Origin: an uncultured Olsenella sp.
GTDB taxonomy: Bacteria; Actinomycetota; Coriobacteriia; Coriobacteriales; Atopobiaceae
Reading direction: 5' to 3'
DNA length: 34,063 nt
Assembly (NCBI GenBank): GCA_900540955.1
Contig: UQIF01000024.1
Span: forward strand, 1-34,063
In this document: piece by piece, positions 14,850 to 22,020 of the stretch
Layout of the letters: every line of letters starts with the position of its first letter
How positions within the stretch are numbered: the stretch's first letter is position 1
Notes under the pieces: model-generated
Database searches by the model: none
What the model saw: only the letters and a program-made list of their open reading frames with translations
Told to the model about the DNA's origin: nothing
Position numbers and translations under genes: made by a program

Positions 14850-15209
14850 CTATGCGCTTTGGGCGTCCCCGGAGTCGATGGGCACGACCTGCAACCTGAG
14901 CCCGAACGCCTCGAGCACACGCCGGACAAGGTCGTAGCTGGGGTTTCCCGTCTCGCACAGCGCCTTGTACAAGCCGTCTCGCGTCACGCCTGTTTTGCGG
15001 GACAGCTCGGTCATGCCCCGGGAGCGGGCAACCGCTCCAAGGGCTTTCTGGAGAAAGCCAGGAGTTCGCATCTCGAGAGCGGCATTAATGAACTCAATAA
15101 CATCGTGTTCATCCTCGATATAGTCAGCCGGATCGAAATAGCTGACCTTTAGGTCCTCGTCGGTAAACGAGAACTCTTCGCCGTCAACGACCTCCTTGTA
15201 TTCGGTCAT
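14850..15209 (-). CDS. HigA-type antitoxin, probable addiction-module antidote
   Basis: 119-aa antitoxin of the HI1420/HigA-like group. The N-terminal part (YFDPADYIEDEHDVIEFINAALE) is the toxin-contact region typical of this group. The C-terminal half is an Xre-type helix-turn-helix: GMTELSRKTGVTRDGLYKALCETGNPSYDLVRRVLEAFGLRL. It follows the toxin gene by 9 bp with GAGGAG before its ATG, the reverse order (toxin first) usual for higBA. It should neutralise the toxin by direct contact and repress the operon. Pair identity rests on the order, spacing and both family patterns. Confidence 0.88.
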   Translation of the reverse strand: MTEYKEVVDGEEFSFTDEDLKVSYFDPADYIEDEHDVIEFINAALEMRTPGFLQKALGAVARSRGMTELSRKTGVTRDGLYKALCETGNPSYDLVRRVLEAFGLRLQVVPIDSGDAQSA

Positions 15210-15218
15210 GTCTCCTCC

Positions 15219-15509
15219 TCAAATCTGCATTGTTGATGGCGCGCGCCTTCTGATATCGCGGCGCTGCGACGTTTTGTCGCCACCGATAAGCAGCAATAGG
15301 ACAGAGCCGCCTCGTGGCGAGTAGTACAGGCGATACCCGGGCCCGAAATAGAACCTCGCCTCATACACCCCGCCTCCGACGCACTTGACGTTGGCGAAAC
15401 CGCCCAGTTCCTCCGCCTCAAGCAAGGCCAAGGCAAGCCTGGTCCGCGCGAACCGATCCCCGAGTTTCCTAAACCATTTTTCAAACTCTTCGGTCTTCTT
15501 AATAATCAT
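15219..15509 (-). CDS. RelE/HigB-type toxin of an addiction module
   Basis: 96-aa protein of the HI1419/HigB-like group, which belongs to the RelE superfamily of ribosome-dependent mRNA endonucleases. Key patterns are FEKWFRKLGDRFARTRL near the N-terminus, the strand segment VYEARFYFGPGYRLYYSPRGG with conserved Arg and Tyr residues, and the C-terminal GGDKTSQRRDIRRR. ATG 15509 follows AAGG by six bases. It is the first gene of a two-gene operon with the antitoxin. A candidate -10 overlaps its start codon, which makes the exact start slightly uncertain, although no later ATG exists in the N-terminal part. Confidence 0.88.
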   Translation of the reverse strand: MIIKKTEEFEKWFRKLGDRFARTRLALALLEAEELGGFANVKCVGGGVYEARFYFGPGYRLYYSPRGGSVLLLLIGGDKTSQRRDIRRRAPSTMQI

Positions 15510-15535
15510 TGTATACCTTACTATACAGTTGTCAA
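15508..15535 (-). promoter_or_regulatory. Toxin-antitoxin promoter with dyad operator
   Basis: A consensus -35 TTGACA (15530-15535) is followed after 16 bp by TACAAT (15508-15513), whose last two bases belong to the toxin ATG. A dyad TGTATA-N6-TATACA (15510-15515 and 15522-15527) covers the spacer and -10, the right place for autorepression by the antitoxin complex. Confidence 0.6.
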
Positions 15536-15543
15536 CGCGCCGC

Positions 15544-16191
15544 CTATTCGCACATGGCGAGAACAGCCTCGCCCAACTGCAGTTCCTCTCCCCAGGGGAC
15601 AAGAACGGAGGATTCAACGGGACGGCCTTTGAGCCTCGCGGGGTTCGTCGAGCCGAGGTCTATGGCCTCAACGCCGCCGGGGGCGAGGCTCAGACGCAGA
15701 TGCCTGCGAGAGACGGACCTGTCGTGAAGGATGACTTGGTTGCCCGATCCACGCCCCACGGCAAGGCCTCCCTCGCCCATGGGAACAAACACGTCTGCCG
15801 ACTCCGTGCGCACCCAGACGCCGTGGGGCCGCCCTTTCGAGGACGTGTCCGTGAGTACGCACGTGAGCTCGTCGTCCGGGCACGTCACAGCTGCCGCCGG
15901 CCCACGCCCCGACCTCGGGGAAGGCAGCGGGGATTTGGGCAGAGCCGTCCCCGTGGGCGACTCCTTCGGGTCCTCGCGGCGCCCCGGAGACCTCGGCACG
16001 GCGCGCCTTACCAGCGGAGCCGCCGGGTCCACGTCGCCGATGCCCTCCGGCTCGTCAATGGCCTCCGCGATCTCGGACGGTCCATTGTCGCTGCGCGTGA
16101 AGTCGTACAGGCAACCGTAGCAGACCTGCATATCCGCGAACAGCTCCTCCCCGCATCTCGGGCAGGTCTTCTTTGCGTAATCGCTTCCCAT
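15544..16191 (-). CDS. Zinc-ribbon plus FHA-domain protein
   Basis: 215-aa soluble protein. An N-terminal zinc ribbon has Cys10-Cys13 (CPRC) and Cys24-Cys27 (CYGC). A Pro/Ser-rich linker of about 70 residues follows, then a C-terminal FHA domain with the phospho-threonine-binding residues in LAVGRGSGNQVIL, DRSVSRRHLRL and DLGSTNPA. FHA domains read Thr-phosphorylated partners, so the protein may connect Ser/Thr kinase signalling to the pilus cluster it terminates. ATG 16191 follows GGAAAG. The stop lies 34 bp from the toxin start and 14 bp separate it from the DUF192 gene, consistent with one operon. The partner protein is unknown. Confidence 0.88.
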   Translation of the reverse strand: MGSDYAKKTCPRCGEELFADMQVCYGCLYDFTRSDNGPSEIAEAIDEPEGIGDVDPAAPLVRRAVPRSPGRREDPKESPTGTALPKSPLPSPRSGRGPAAAVTCPDDELTCVLTDTSSKGRPHGVWVRTESADVFVPMGEGGLAVGRGSGNQVILHDRSVSRRHLRLSLAPGGVEAIDLGSTNPARLKGRPVESSVLVPWGEELQLGEAVLAMCE

Positions 16192-16205
16192 CGCTTTCCT
16201 TCCTC

Positions 16206-16559
16206 CTAGAACAGCTCGGCGCTTATGGCGCATGCCCACAGATGCTCGCCGCTCGCAAGCCATTCGCCCTGCACGGACGGTCGCTCCACTACGCAGGACG
16301 CTTCATCGCACGAGACGAGGGACCCCGGCTCCACCCCTCGGTGAACCTCCAGGACCTCTCCGCGTTCCCCCACGAAGGCAAGGTCGAGCTCGTATGCCAT
16401 GCCGACGGTGTGCACAGACGAGCAGCGCGTGAGCATGACGGGGGCCGCGTTTGGCCCCGTTCCCAGAAGGCCATGCAGTTTCTCGGACCAGGTATTGAGC
16501 ACATGGACCTCCAGCACCTCGCCCGGACGCTCGTCAACGGCAAACCTTGCCCAGGCCAC
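16206..16559 (-). CDS. DUF192 family protein
   Basis: 117-aa DUF192 protein: VLNTWSEKLHGLLGTGPNAAPVMLTRCSSVHTVGMAYELDLAFVGERGEVLEVHRGVEPGSLV matches the family, including the conserved pattern of short helices and the SVHTVGM core. DUF192 members are small beta-rich domains, often secreted in other bacteria; here no signal peptide is visible. The start is GTG 16559, one base after the TGA of the preceding TadE/F-like gene, which supports translational coupling. Placement at the distal end of the Tad operon suggests a pilus-related role, but no function is established. Confidence 0.85.
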   Translation of the reverse strand: MAWARFAVDERPGEVLEVHVLNTWSEKLHGLLGTGPNAAPVMLTRCSSVHTVGMAYELDLAFVGERGEVLEVHRGVEPGSLVSCDEASCVVERPSVQGEWLASGEHLWACAISAELF

Positions 16560-16560
16560 C

Positions 16561-17037
16561 TCACATCACCACCCCGGGCCGATACCGGTCGACGACCAGG
16601 GAACGCTCATGCGTGAGGGCAAAAGGCGCCTCCATCGTGATTCCCGGCATACGCAAGAAGCGCGGCCACGGCTTGTAGCTGAGCGTGCAGGTATACCTCG
16701 TGAGCAAAGGCGATATGACGAACGAGCCCGTTGGGGCGTCCTGGCTCGCCCCGCTCGATCGAACCTCGACCTCGCACGCCCCTTCGTTGCCGAGGGCGCG
16801 CCGGATCGCCGCCGCGACCTCGGCCTCGGCCGTGTCGGAGGTCTGCGCGCCGACGGGGGCAACCCCGTGGGCGAGCACCGCGTCGAGACTCGCTTGGTCG
16901 AAAACGGCGCAGGCGTCGATAAACCCCATGAGATTGAACACGATGAGCGCGACCACGATCGCCGGCGGGACAAGCACCGCGAGCTCGACCGTCATCTGGC
17001 CCCCTCGCCCTCCGAGGGCGATAGCCGAGCGCCTCAC
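16561..17037 (-). CDS. TadE/TadF-like pseudopilin
   Basis: 158-aa minor-pilin-like protein. A short Arg-rich leader ends GGRGG, followed by QMTVELAVLVPPAIVVALIVFNL: a class-III-type prepilin site (cleavage after Gly, Glu at +5) and an N-terminal TM helix. The remaining ~110 residues form an extracytoplasmic domain with one Cys near the centre (GNEGACEVEV) and one in RYTCTLSY. The GTG at 17037 overlaps the TGA of the TadG-like gene (GTGA), the same coupling used elsewhere in the operon. A later ATG lies inside the processing site and would lose the leader. It probably acts as a minor pilin. Confidence 0.8.
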   Translation of the reverse strand: MRRSAIALGGRGGQMTVELAVLVPPAIVVALIVFNLMGFIDACAVFDQASLDAVLAHGVAPVGAQTSDTAEAEVAAAIRRALGNEGACEVEVRSSGASQDAPTGSFVISPLLTRYTCTLSYKPWPRFLRMPGITMEAPFALTHERSLVVDRYRPGVVM

Positions 17038-19121
17038 AGCGCACCTGCCAACTTCTTCAGGTTTACCTTGAGCGGAATCTTGAGCTCCGTGCCCGGCACC
17101 GTGAGCTCGGCCACCGTGAAGTCCTCGTCTCCGTATGTGTCCAAGGCCCACCCCGCGAACGCGCGCACGCACTCGGCTGCGTCCCCGGAATCGGGCAGCC
17201 TGTTCACGAGGTCGCGCACGGTCGCCGCCCGGTCGTAGCCCGCTTTGCCCAGGATCTCGCGGGTGTTCACGAGCACGGGTTTTCTCAGGCGCAGGTCGGC
17301 CGGGGCAAGCCCGCACCGCTCCATGATCTCGCCGAGCTTCTGCTTGAGCCAGGAGCCGACCGAGCCTCCGAGCACGCCGTCAAGCCGGTCGAGAAAATCC
17401 CCGCCCGCCCCCGCGATTGTGTCGTAGGCAGACCCGTAGCCTATGAGCAGCCTGCCCCAAAGCGTCGCCACGCCGTCCGCCAAGCCACCCGCGAGCGACC
17501 CGTTGGCGGCAAGCCCCTCAAAGAAGGTCGCGAGCAGGTTGTTCTCCGCAGTCGTCTGGTCCGGGGCGAGCACGGCGCCGGAGACCGCCGCTCCGGGAGG
17601 CAGCGACGCCTCCGAAAGGAACGCTGAGGTGAGCTCGGCGGGCGCCGCCGTCCCCTCGCCGCGAGCGACCACCGCCACGCACCCATAGGCGCCCGGCGGG
17701 CAGAGCTTCGGCCGGGTCGCGGTCAGCGCCTCGATCGCGCGTTCGAACAGGTCTGCCCCGAGTTTGGCCTTCCCCTTGAGCTCCCTGCGGGCATCCGCCT
17801 GCTCGTTTCGCGCCTTCTCGTACTCCTCCGAGGCCTCGACAATCTCGCGCCACCAGTGCTCGAACCCGTTCTCGATGGAGGTCGACGCGGCCGCCACGCT
17901 GCCCATATCCCCCACGTCCATCCGGCACACGTCGCAGAAATGCACACCGCCCGCTTCGAGCTCGGCCAACGATGCCGGCCCGGCGTAGCCGCCCAGAGCC
18001 CCGGGGCAGGCCATCGACGAGTGGAGGACGCGGCCGGGGCCCTCGGCCGAGCATGGCCACGCCGCGTCCGTGTACAGCGCGGTCGCCCGCGTCTCGCTCG
18101 TGTTGTGCGGGAGGCGCGGCAGGTCGATCAGCACGTTCCCGTCCGGGAACTCGGAATACGACCCTCCCTGCACCTCGCCCAGCGCGAACTCGTAGAACGC
18201 CCTGCGGCACGCGGAGTCGGTGAGCTGCTCGGCATTCGCGCCCTCCACCGTGCACGAGGAGAGCCTCGCGGAGTAATACGCCCGCGCCCGCTCAAGCGGG
18301 GCACCGAAAGACCACGCCTCGGACGAGGGATAGCATGGGTTCTCGCCGTCGGAAAGGCCCGCGAGCGACTGGGCCCGTTGCCACAGGCAGTACGGGCGCG
18401 CGCCGCAGTCAGCCCGCCACCCGCGCTCCCGGGCATCGTCCGCGCGCTCCTTCGCCGCGCGCTCGCGCTCGGCGAGCTCCCGCATCTCGCGCGCGAGGTC
18501 CTCCATACCCGAGTCGTCCGCGTCGGCAAGAAGCGCCGAGAAGTCCGATTCCGACCGCTGCGGGAACGGAACGGCGCACCCGGCGTATGACAGTCCGCCT
18601 TTGGAGTTCGCCAAGACGCACGCAGCGGAGTTGCCAATCACAATCGCGGGGAGCGCCGCCTCGAGCCTCTGCAGGCCCGCCGCCGCGCTTCGCGAGAAGT
18701 CCCTCCGCGCGGACAGTATCTGTGTCCCTGTGGTGACGAGGTCCGTTCCCGTGACGGCAAGCGACGGGACGCAGGAGGCGACCAAGCCCGCGCCACACGC
18801 GACCATGCCGGCCAGGCCCATGCTGAGCACGCAGGCGTCGAGCGTCTGGGCGATGGTCGCGTACGCCGCGACGGCGTTCGCTCCCGACTCCGCCGCGGCA
18901 TCGGCCACCTGTTGGACCTCTCCCGCGCGCGAGAAGACCCATTGAGCCGACGCCGCAGAGAACACGAGGGATATACTCACCAGCAGCGCAACCGCCATGG
19001 CAACCGTCGTGTAGCCGCCATCGTCGTCTATAAAGGCGCCGACGCCGAGCGCGGCATGCGAGTGCGGCTCACCCCCAGACGCCAATCCAGTCTCCATACG
19101 ACCCGTTGACCCAACTCGCAT
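17034..19121 (-). CDS. Large Cys-rich TadG-like Flp-pilus surface protein
   Basis: 695-aa protein with a short cytoplasmic N-terminus, one TM segment (GYTTVAMAVALLVSISLVFSAASA, about 36-59) as in TadG-like pilus proteins, and a very large extracellular part. The ectodomain contains more than 15 cysteines, a charged, coiled-coil-like helix (EDLAREMRELAERERAAKERADD) and a cluster HSSMACPG…HFCDVCRMD. The last resembles H-C…CxxC metal-binding knuckles. ATG 19121 follows GGAGGT and overlaps the upstream TadE gene by 53 bp. No von Willebrand MIDAS motif is obvious, unlike many TadG proteins. It may be an anchor or tip protein of the Flp pilus. The TadG-like call rests on position and N-terminus. 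Confidence 0.75.
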   Translation of the reverse strand: MRVGSTGRMETGLASGGEPHSHAALGVGAFIDDDGGYTTVAMAVALLVSISLVFSAASAQWVFSRAGEVQQVADAAAESGANAVAAYATIAQTLDACVLSMGLAGMVACGAGLVASCVPSLAVTGTDLVTTGTQILSARRDFSRSAAAGLQRLEAALPAIVIGNSAACVLANSKGGLSYAGCAVPFPQRSESDFSALLADADDSGMEDLAREMRELAERERAAKERADDARERGWRADCGARPYCLWQRAQSLAGLSDGENPCYPSSEAWSFGAPLERARAYYSARLSSCTVEGANAEQLTDSACRRAFYEFALGEVQGGSYSEFPDGNVLIDLPRLPHNTSETRATALYTDAAWPCSAEGPGRVLHSSMACPGALGGYAGPASLAELEAGGVHFCDVCRMDVGDMGSVAAASTSIENGFEHWWREIVEASEEYEKARNEQADARRELKGKAKLGADLFERAIEALTATRPKLCPPGAYGCVAVVARGEGTAAPAELTSAFLSEASLPPGAAVSGAVLAPDQTTAENNLLATFFEGLAANGSLAGGLADGVATLWGRLLIGYGSAYDTIAGAGGDFLDRLDGVLGGSVGSWLKQKLGEIMERCGLAPADLRLRKPVLVNTREILGKAGYDRAATVRDLVNRLPDSGDAAECVRAFAGWALDTYGDEDFTVAELTVPGTELKIPLKVNLKKLAGAL

Positions 19122-19538
19122 GGGAATCCACCTCCACTGACACCTTAAGCACGACTCCCGACCCGTCCGCCCCCAGCAAGGCGCCGCTTATCGCCGCCAT
19201 GAGGGGCAGCGGGCGGGCGTGCCCGACCACCTCGACCTTTGCCTTCCCCGTGCCTTCCCCGCTTACAGACACTTCCCAATCCCCCTCGCCGCCCGTATGG
19301 AACACGCCGACCTCGGGCACCGCCTTGAGGCGCCGACGGGCGAAGGCGACGACCTCGTCGACGGACGGGTCGGTCGCCGCCAGGCGCGCCGACTGCGCGG
19401 CGGCCCCGAGCATCACCGCCCTCGTGTAAAGCAGGCATGCGGGCTGCACCAGAAGCGCGACAGCCACGAGCAGGGTGGGGATGAGCACAGCAGCCTCCAC
19501 GCTCGCCTGGCCCGAAAGCGCCCCGCGCCCACACGCAA
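19069..19538 (-). CDS. TadE-like pilus protein; start out of frame (probable 1-bp deletion)
   Basis: TadE-like protein: processing motif GALSG/QASVEAAVLIPTLLVAVALLVQPACLLYTRAV (Glu at +5 and a TM helix), then about 120 residues ending DWIGVWG. No ATG, GTG or TTG lies in frame between the end of the preceding gene and the processing site. TTG 19538 (AAGG seven bases upstream) and GTG 19534 are well placed but one base out of frame. Adding a single G to the four-G run (19521-19524) would join TTG-CGT-GTG-GGC-GCG-GGG-GCG to the TadE frame. Either an assembly error or a real inactivating deletion is likely. The interval given assumes the TTG start. Confidence 0.7.
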
Positions 19539-19547
19539 CTAGACGCC

Positions 19548-19784
19548 TTAAAACGCCATGATGTCCTTGAGCGCGACGACAATCCCCGCAGCCGTGTTGT
19601 GGGACGCGGCGCCGCTTGCGAGCGCGAGGAGCCGCCCGTCCCTCGCGGCGTGCCACATCGCAGCCATCCCGAGGCAAAGCGCCGTGAGTGCCATAGCCGC
19701 TAGAAGAAACTCCACCGTCGACTGCCCGCACGGGTCTCTTAGTCCCCAGCAACGCCGACGAGCTCCTCCGCGTCGATCCTCCAT
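19548..19784 (-). CDS. Small TadE/Flp-like pseudopilin
   Basis: 78-aa protein: basic leader MEDRRGGARRRCWGLRDPCG, then QSTVEFLLAAMALTALCLGMAAMW, so prepilin-type cleavage after Gly20 leaves Glu at +5 and a hydrophobic helix (about 26-46). A short C-terminal tail follows. The size and motif fit a minor pilin of the Flp/TadE class. ATG 19784 is preceded by GAGG seven bases upstream and overlaps the upstream one-TM gene by 46 bp. The family cannot be named more exactly from sequence alone. Confidence 0.72.
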   Translation of the reverse strand: MEDRRGGARRRCWGLRDPCGQSTVEFLLAAMALTALCLGMAAMWHAARDGRLLALASGAASHNTAAGIVVALKDIMAF

Positions 19785-20191
19785 GTGAGCACCTCGCTTT
19801 TCCCCGTCGCCGACTTCCTGACGACGCAGATCTCGGACCAATCGCCTCCATACACGACACACCCCCAGGCATCGCCCAGAATCCCGAGATATCCGGCTTC
19901 GGCAAGGGCGCAGTCGCCGCGCGCTGCATACTCCTCGAGCACACTTGAAGCCACTGCCGCGACCTCACCCTCCACGGTCTTCGCCTCCTCACGGGCCCCG
20001 CCGGGAAGCCGACCGGTCAGGGACTCCACAAGCTCATCGACAGATTGCTCATCCCGCCGGGCGGCGCCGGGAATTTCCCACGTCGGCGAGGCGAGCCGCA
20101 TTGCCGCAACAAGGGCAAGGGCCGCGGAAAGGGCGAGAGCAGCCCACGCGAGAGCAGCAGAGCGACGCCCTCGCGTGGACGGCCCACTCAC
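19739..20191 (-). CDS. Single-TM protein of the Tad operon, unknown function
   Basis: 150-aa protein that I do not recognise. It has a short basic N-terminus, one TM helix (SAALAWAALALSAALALVAAM, about 11-31) and an extracytoplasmic domain of about 115 residues with two cysteines (GDCALAE and WGCVVYGG) plus ICVV near the end. GTG 20191 overlaps the flp stop (GTGA). Its place between flp and the minor pilins suggests a pilus-assembly or minor-subunit role, but no Glu+5 prepilin motif is visible. Confidence 0.65.
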   Translation of the reverse strand: MSGPSTRGRRSAALAWAALALSAALALVAAMRLASPTWEIPGAARRDEQSVDELVESLTGRLPGGAREEAKTVEGEVAAVASSVLEEYAARGDCALAEAGYLGILGDAWGCVVYGGDWSEICVVRKSATGKSEVLTWRIDAEELVGVAGD

Positions 20192-20397
20192 AGGGAGTTA
20201 ATGCCATCAGCGATCGCGTTCCAGAGCTCGGTCACCTTCCCCCGAAACGCGACGATGGCGATGATCGCGATGACCACGAGCACGCCCACCAAAATGGCGT
20301 ACTCCGTTGTTCCCTGCCCCTTCTCTTCACGCAGAAACGCGCGAAGCCTGCCTGTATTTACCCAGCTCACAAAGCATGTTTGAAGTAAAACACCCAT
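20188..20397 (-). CDS. flp: Flp/Fap-type major pilin
   Basis: 69-aa prepilin. The leader ends EEKG (Gly27) and the mature protein begins QGTTEYAILVGVLVVIAIIAIVAF, the classic Flp motif with Glu at +5 followed by Tyr. The mature part is about 42 residues, typical of Flp, ending KVTELWNAIADGINSL. ATG 20397 follows GGGAG. It needs a TadV-type prepilin peptidase, which is not in this window. A 49-bp gap after tadC is the widest inside the upstream half of the operon, so separate control or processing of this high-copy subunit is possible. Assembly proteins TadA/B/C/Z are encoded just upstream. Confidence 0.93.
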   Translation of the reverse strand: MGVLLQTCFVSWVNTGRLRAFLREEKGQGTTEYAILVGVLVVIAIIAIVAFRGKVTELWNAIADGINSL

Positions 20398-20446
20398 GTT
20401 CTCTCCCCTTCTTCCGTATCCTTATCGCCGCCCACACGGACGGCGG

Positions 20447-21079
20447 CTATCCCATAACAAGCGCGGATCCCAAAAGCGGGCCCAGGATCGCCAGCAGCAT
20501 CGCCGGCACGATCAGCGTCCCAAGCGGCACGAGCATCTTTACCGGCGCCCGCTCGATCTCCTCCTCGACAAGCGAGCGCTGCTCGTCTCTCATGACCTGC
20601 GCCTGGCGCTCGAGCGTCTCGGCCAACGGCGAGCCGAACGCCAACGACTCGCACACAACGGACCCGAAGCGAGCGAGCTGCGGCACGCTGAGGGATGAGG
20701 CCGCCCGCTCGAGCGCCTCCCCTCGCGTCTCGGCGCCCATCCTCCAGGAAAGAAGGGCGTGTCCGAGCTCCCTCGACAACGCGTCCCCGTAGCGCGAGCA
20801 GTACAGCTCGAGCGACGAGTCGAACGAGAGCCCCGCCGAGAGACCGAGCACCACGACGTCGATCATGACCGGCATCTGCGCGAGAGCTTCCTTCTTCTCC
20901 CGAGTCTTCCTGCCATCCGCGCTGAGCCGCCCGATGACGTAGGCGGTGCCCGCCTTTTCCAGAAAGCCCTCGAGGTCGATTGCCATCGGGCGCTCACGCG
21001 GCTGACCCGAGACGCCGGCCAGGCACGCTGCCGCCGTGGACGCCGACGCGAGAACGACAAGAAGTCCGCCCATCGCCAT
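20447..21079 (-). CDS. tadC: TadC-like inner-membrane platform protein
   Basis: 210-aa GSPII_F-type platform protein, partner of TadB in Flp pilus assembly. The pattern EALAQMPVMIDVVVLGLSAGLSFDSSLELYCSRYGDALSREL, LARFGSVVCESLAFGSPLAETLERQA and the C-terminal TM pair are typical of TadC. An N-terminal TM segment occupies about 4-22. ATG 21079 overlaps the tadB stop (TGATG). The protein is a little shorter than proteobacterial TadC (about 300 aa), which is common for Gram-positive versions. Confidence 0.9.
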   Translation of the reverse strand: MAMGGLLVVLASASTAAACLAGVSGQPRERPMAIDLEGFLEKAGTAYVIGRLSADGRKTREKKEALAQMPVMIDVVVLGLSAGLSFDSSLELYCSRYGDALSRELGHALLSWRMGAETRGEALERAASSLSVPQLARFGSVVCESLAFGSPLAETLERQAQVMRDEQRSLVEEEIERAPVKMLVPLGTLIVPAMLLAILGPLLGSALVMG

Positions 21080-22020
21080 CAGAGGACCTTGCCCACGAGT
21101 CGCCGGATGACGGCGACCGCCGCGACGTCCAGAAGCACCGCCAAAGCAACGCTTCCCATGCCCGCCGGCGTGGAGAGTCCCTTCTGGAAATCCGGCGATA
21201 TCGCCGCGAGCAGGGCGACCATCACGGCAGGGAGCAGGCACACGACGCGGACAGAGAGCCTGACTTGCGCGGTCTTCACCGCAAGGAGGCGCTCGAACTC
21301 CCCCTGCCGCTCGACAAGGGCCGCCGAGCGCTGGAACAACCCCTGGAGCGGGCTGCCCGTCCGATGGGAGATGGCGAGCGCCGTGGACAGGAGTCCCGCC
21401 CCGGGCGCGCGGAGCTCGTCCGAGAGCTCACCGAGCGCCGTCTCCGTCACTACGCCGCAGCGAAGCCTGAGCGCAAGGCGAGCGAACGCCTCCCCCACCG
21501 CCCCTCCCGCCCGCGCCCCGGCGTACTCCGCCGCCTGCACGAGGGTCATGCCCGCCCCCATGGCGACCGACAAAGTCCGGAAAACCGCCGGCATAGTTGC
21601 GTTGGCCTCGCGACGACGCAGCTCGGCGTGGCGGGCGGACAAAGCCGGCGCACCGATGAGCAGCGCCGCGAGCGCAAGCGGGAGCATGAGCCACGTGTCG
21701 AAGAGAACCGACACCATGGCCCCTCCGCATACCGCCGCAACGACCGCGGCTGCGGCAACGCCCCCCGGCTCGAGCCGCGCGCCCGCTCGCGCCGCCCTCA
21801 GCGCTGCCTCGTCGGCGAGCTCTTGCCAACCGGGCATCCTGAGCAAAACCCTTGCCACCTGGCTGGCGCCAAGGCAACCAAACAAATCCAACGCGCAGCG
21901 CAGCGCGTTTCTCACCAAGCGCTCAGCCGCAAGAGGCGCGGGCGCCTCACCCAGCCAAGGCATCGCGCTCGCGGCGACAGCGGCCGACCCGGCCGCCGCT
22001 ACAAGAAGGAGCGCCTCCAT
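21079..22020 (-). CDS. tadB: TadB-like inner-membrane platform protein
   Basis: 313-aa GSPII_F-type membrane protein forming the pilus-assembly platform with TadC above the TadA ATPase. Signatures include ANATMPAVFRTLSVAMGAGMTLVQAAEYAGAR and the HRTGSPLQGLFQRSAALVERQGEFERLLAVKTAQ loop. TM segments lie at the N-terminus, around 95-125 and at the C-terminus. Its start lies inside the end of tadA (22-bp overlap), so the genes are co-translated. Identity rests on motif and order. Confidence 0.92.
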   Translation of the reverse strand: MEALLLVAAAGSAAVAASAMPWLGEAPAPLAAERLVRNALRCALDLFGCLGASQVARVLLRMPGWQELADEAALRAARAGARLEPGGVAAAAVVAAVCGGAMVSVLFDTWLMLPLALAALLIGAPALSARHAELRRREANATMPAVFRTLSVAMGAGMTLVQAAEYAGARAGGAVGEAFARLALRLRCGVVTETALGELSDELRAPGAGLLSTALAISHRTGSPLQGLFQRSAALVERQGEFERLLAVKTAQVRLSVRVVCLLPAVMVALLAAISPDFQKGLSTPAGMGSVALAVLLDVAAVAVIRRLVGKVL

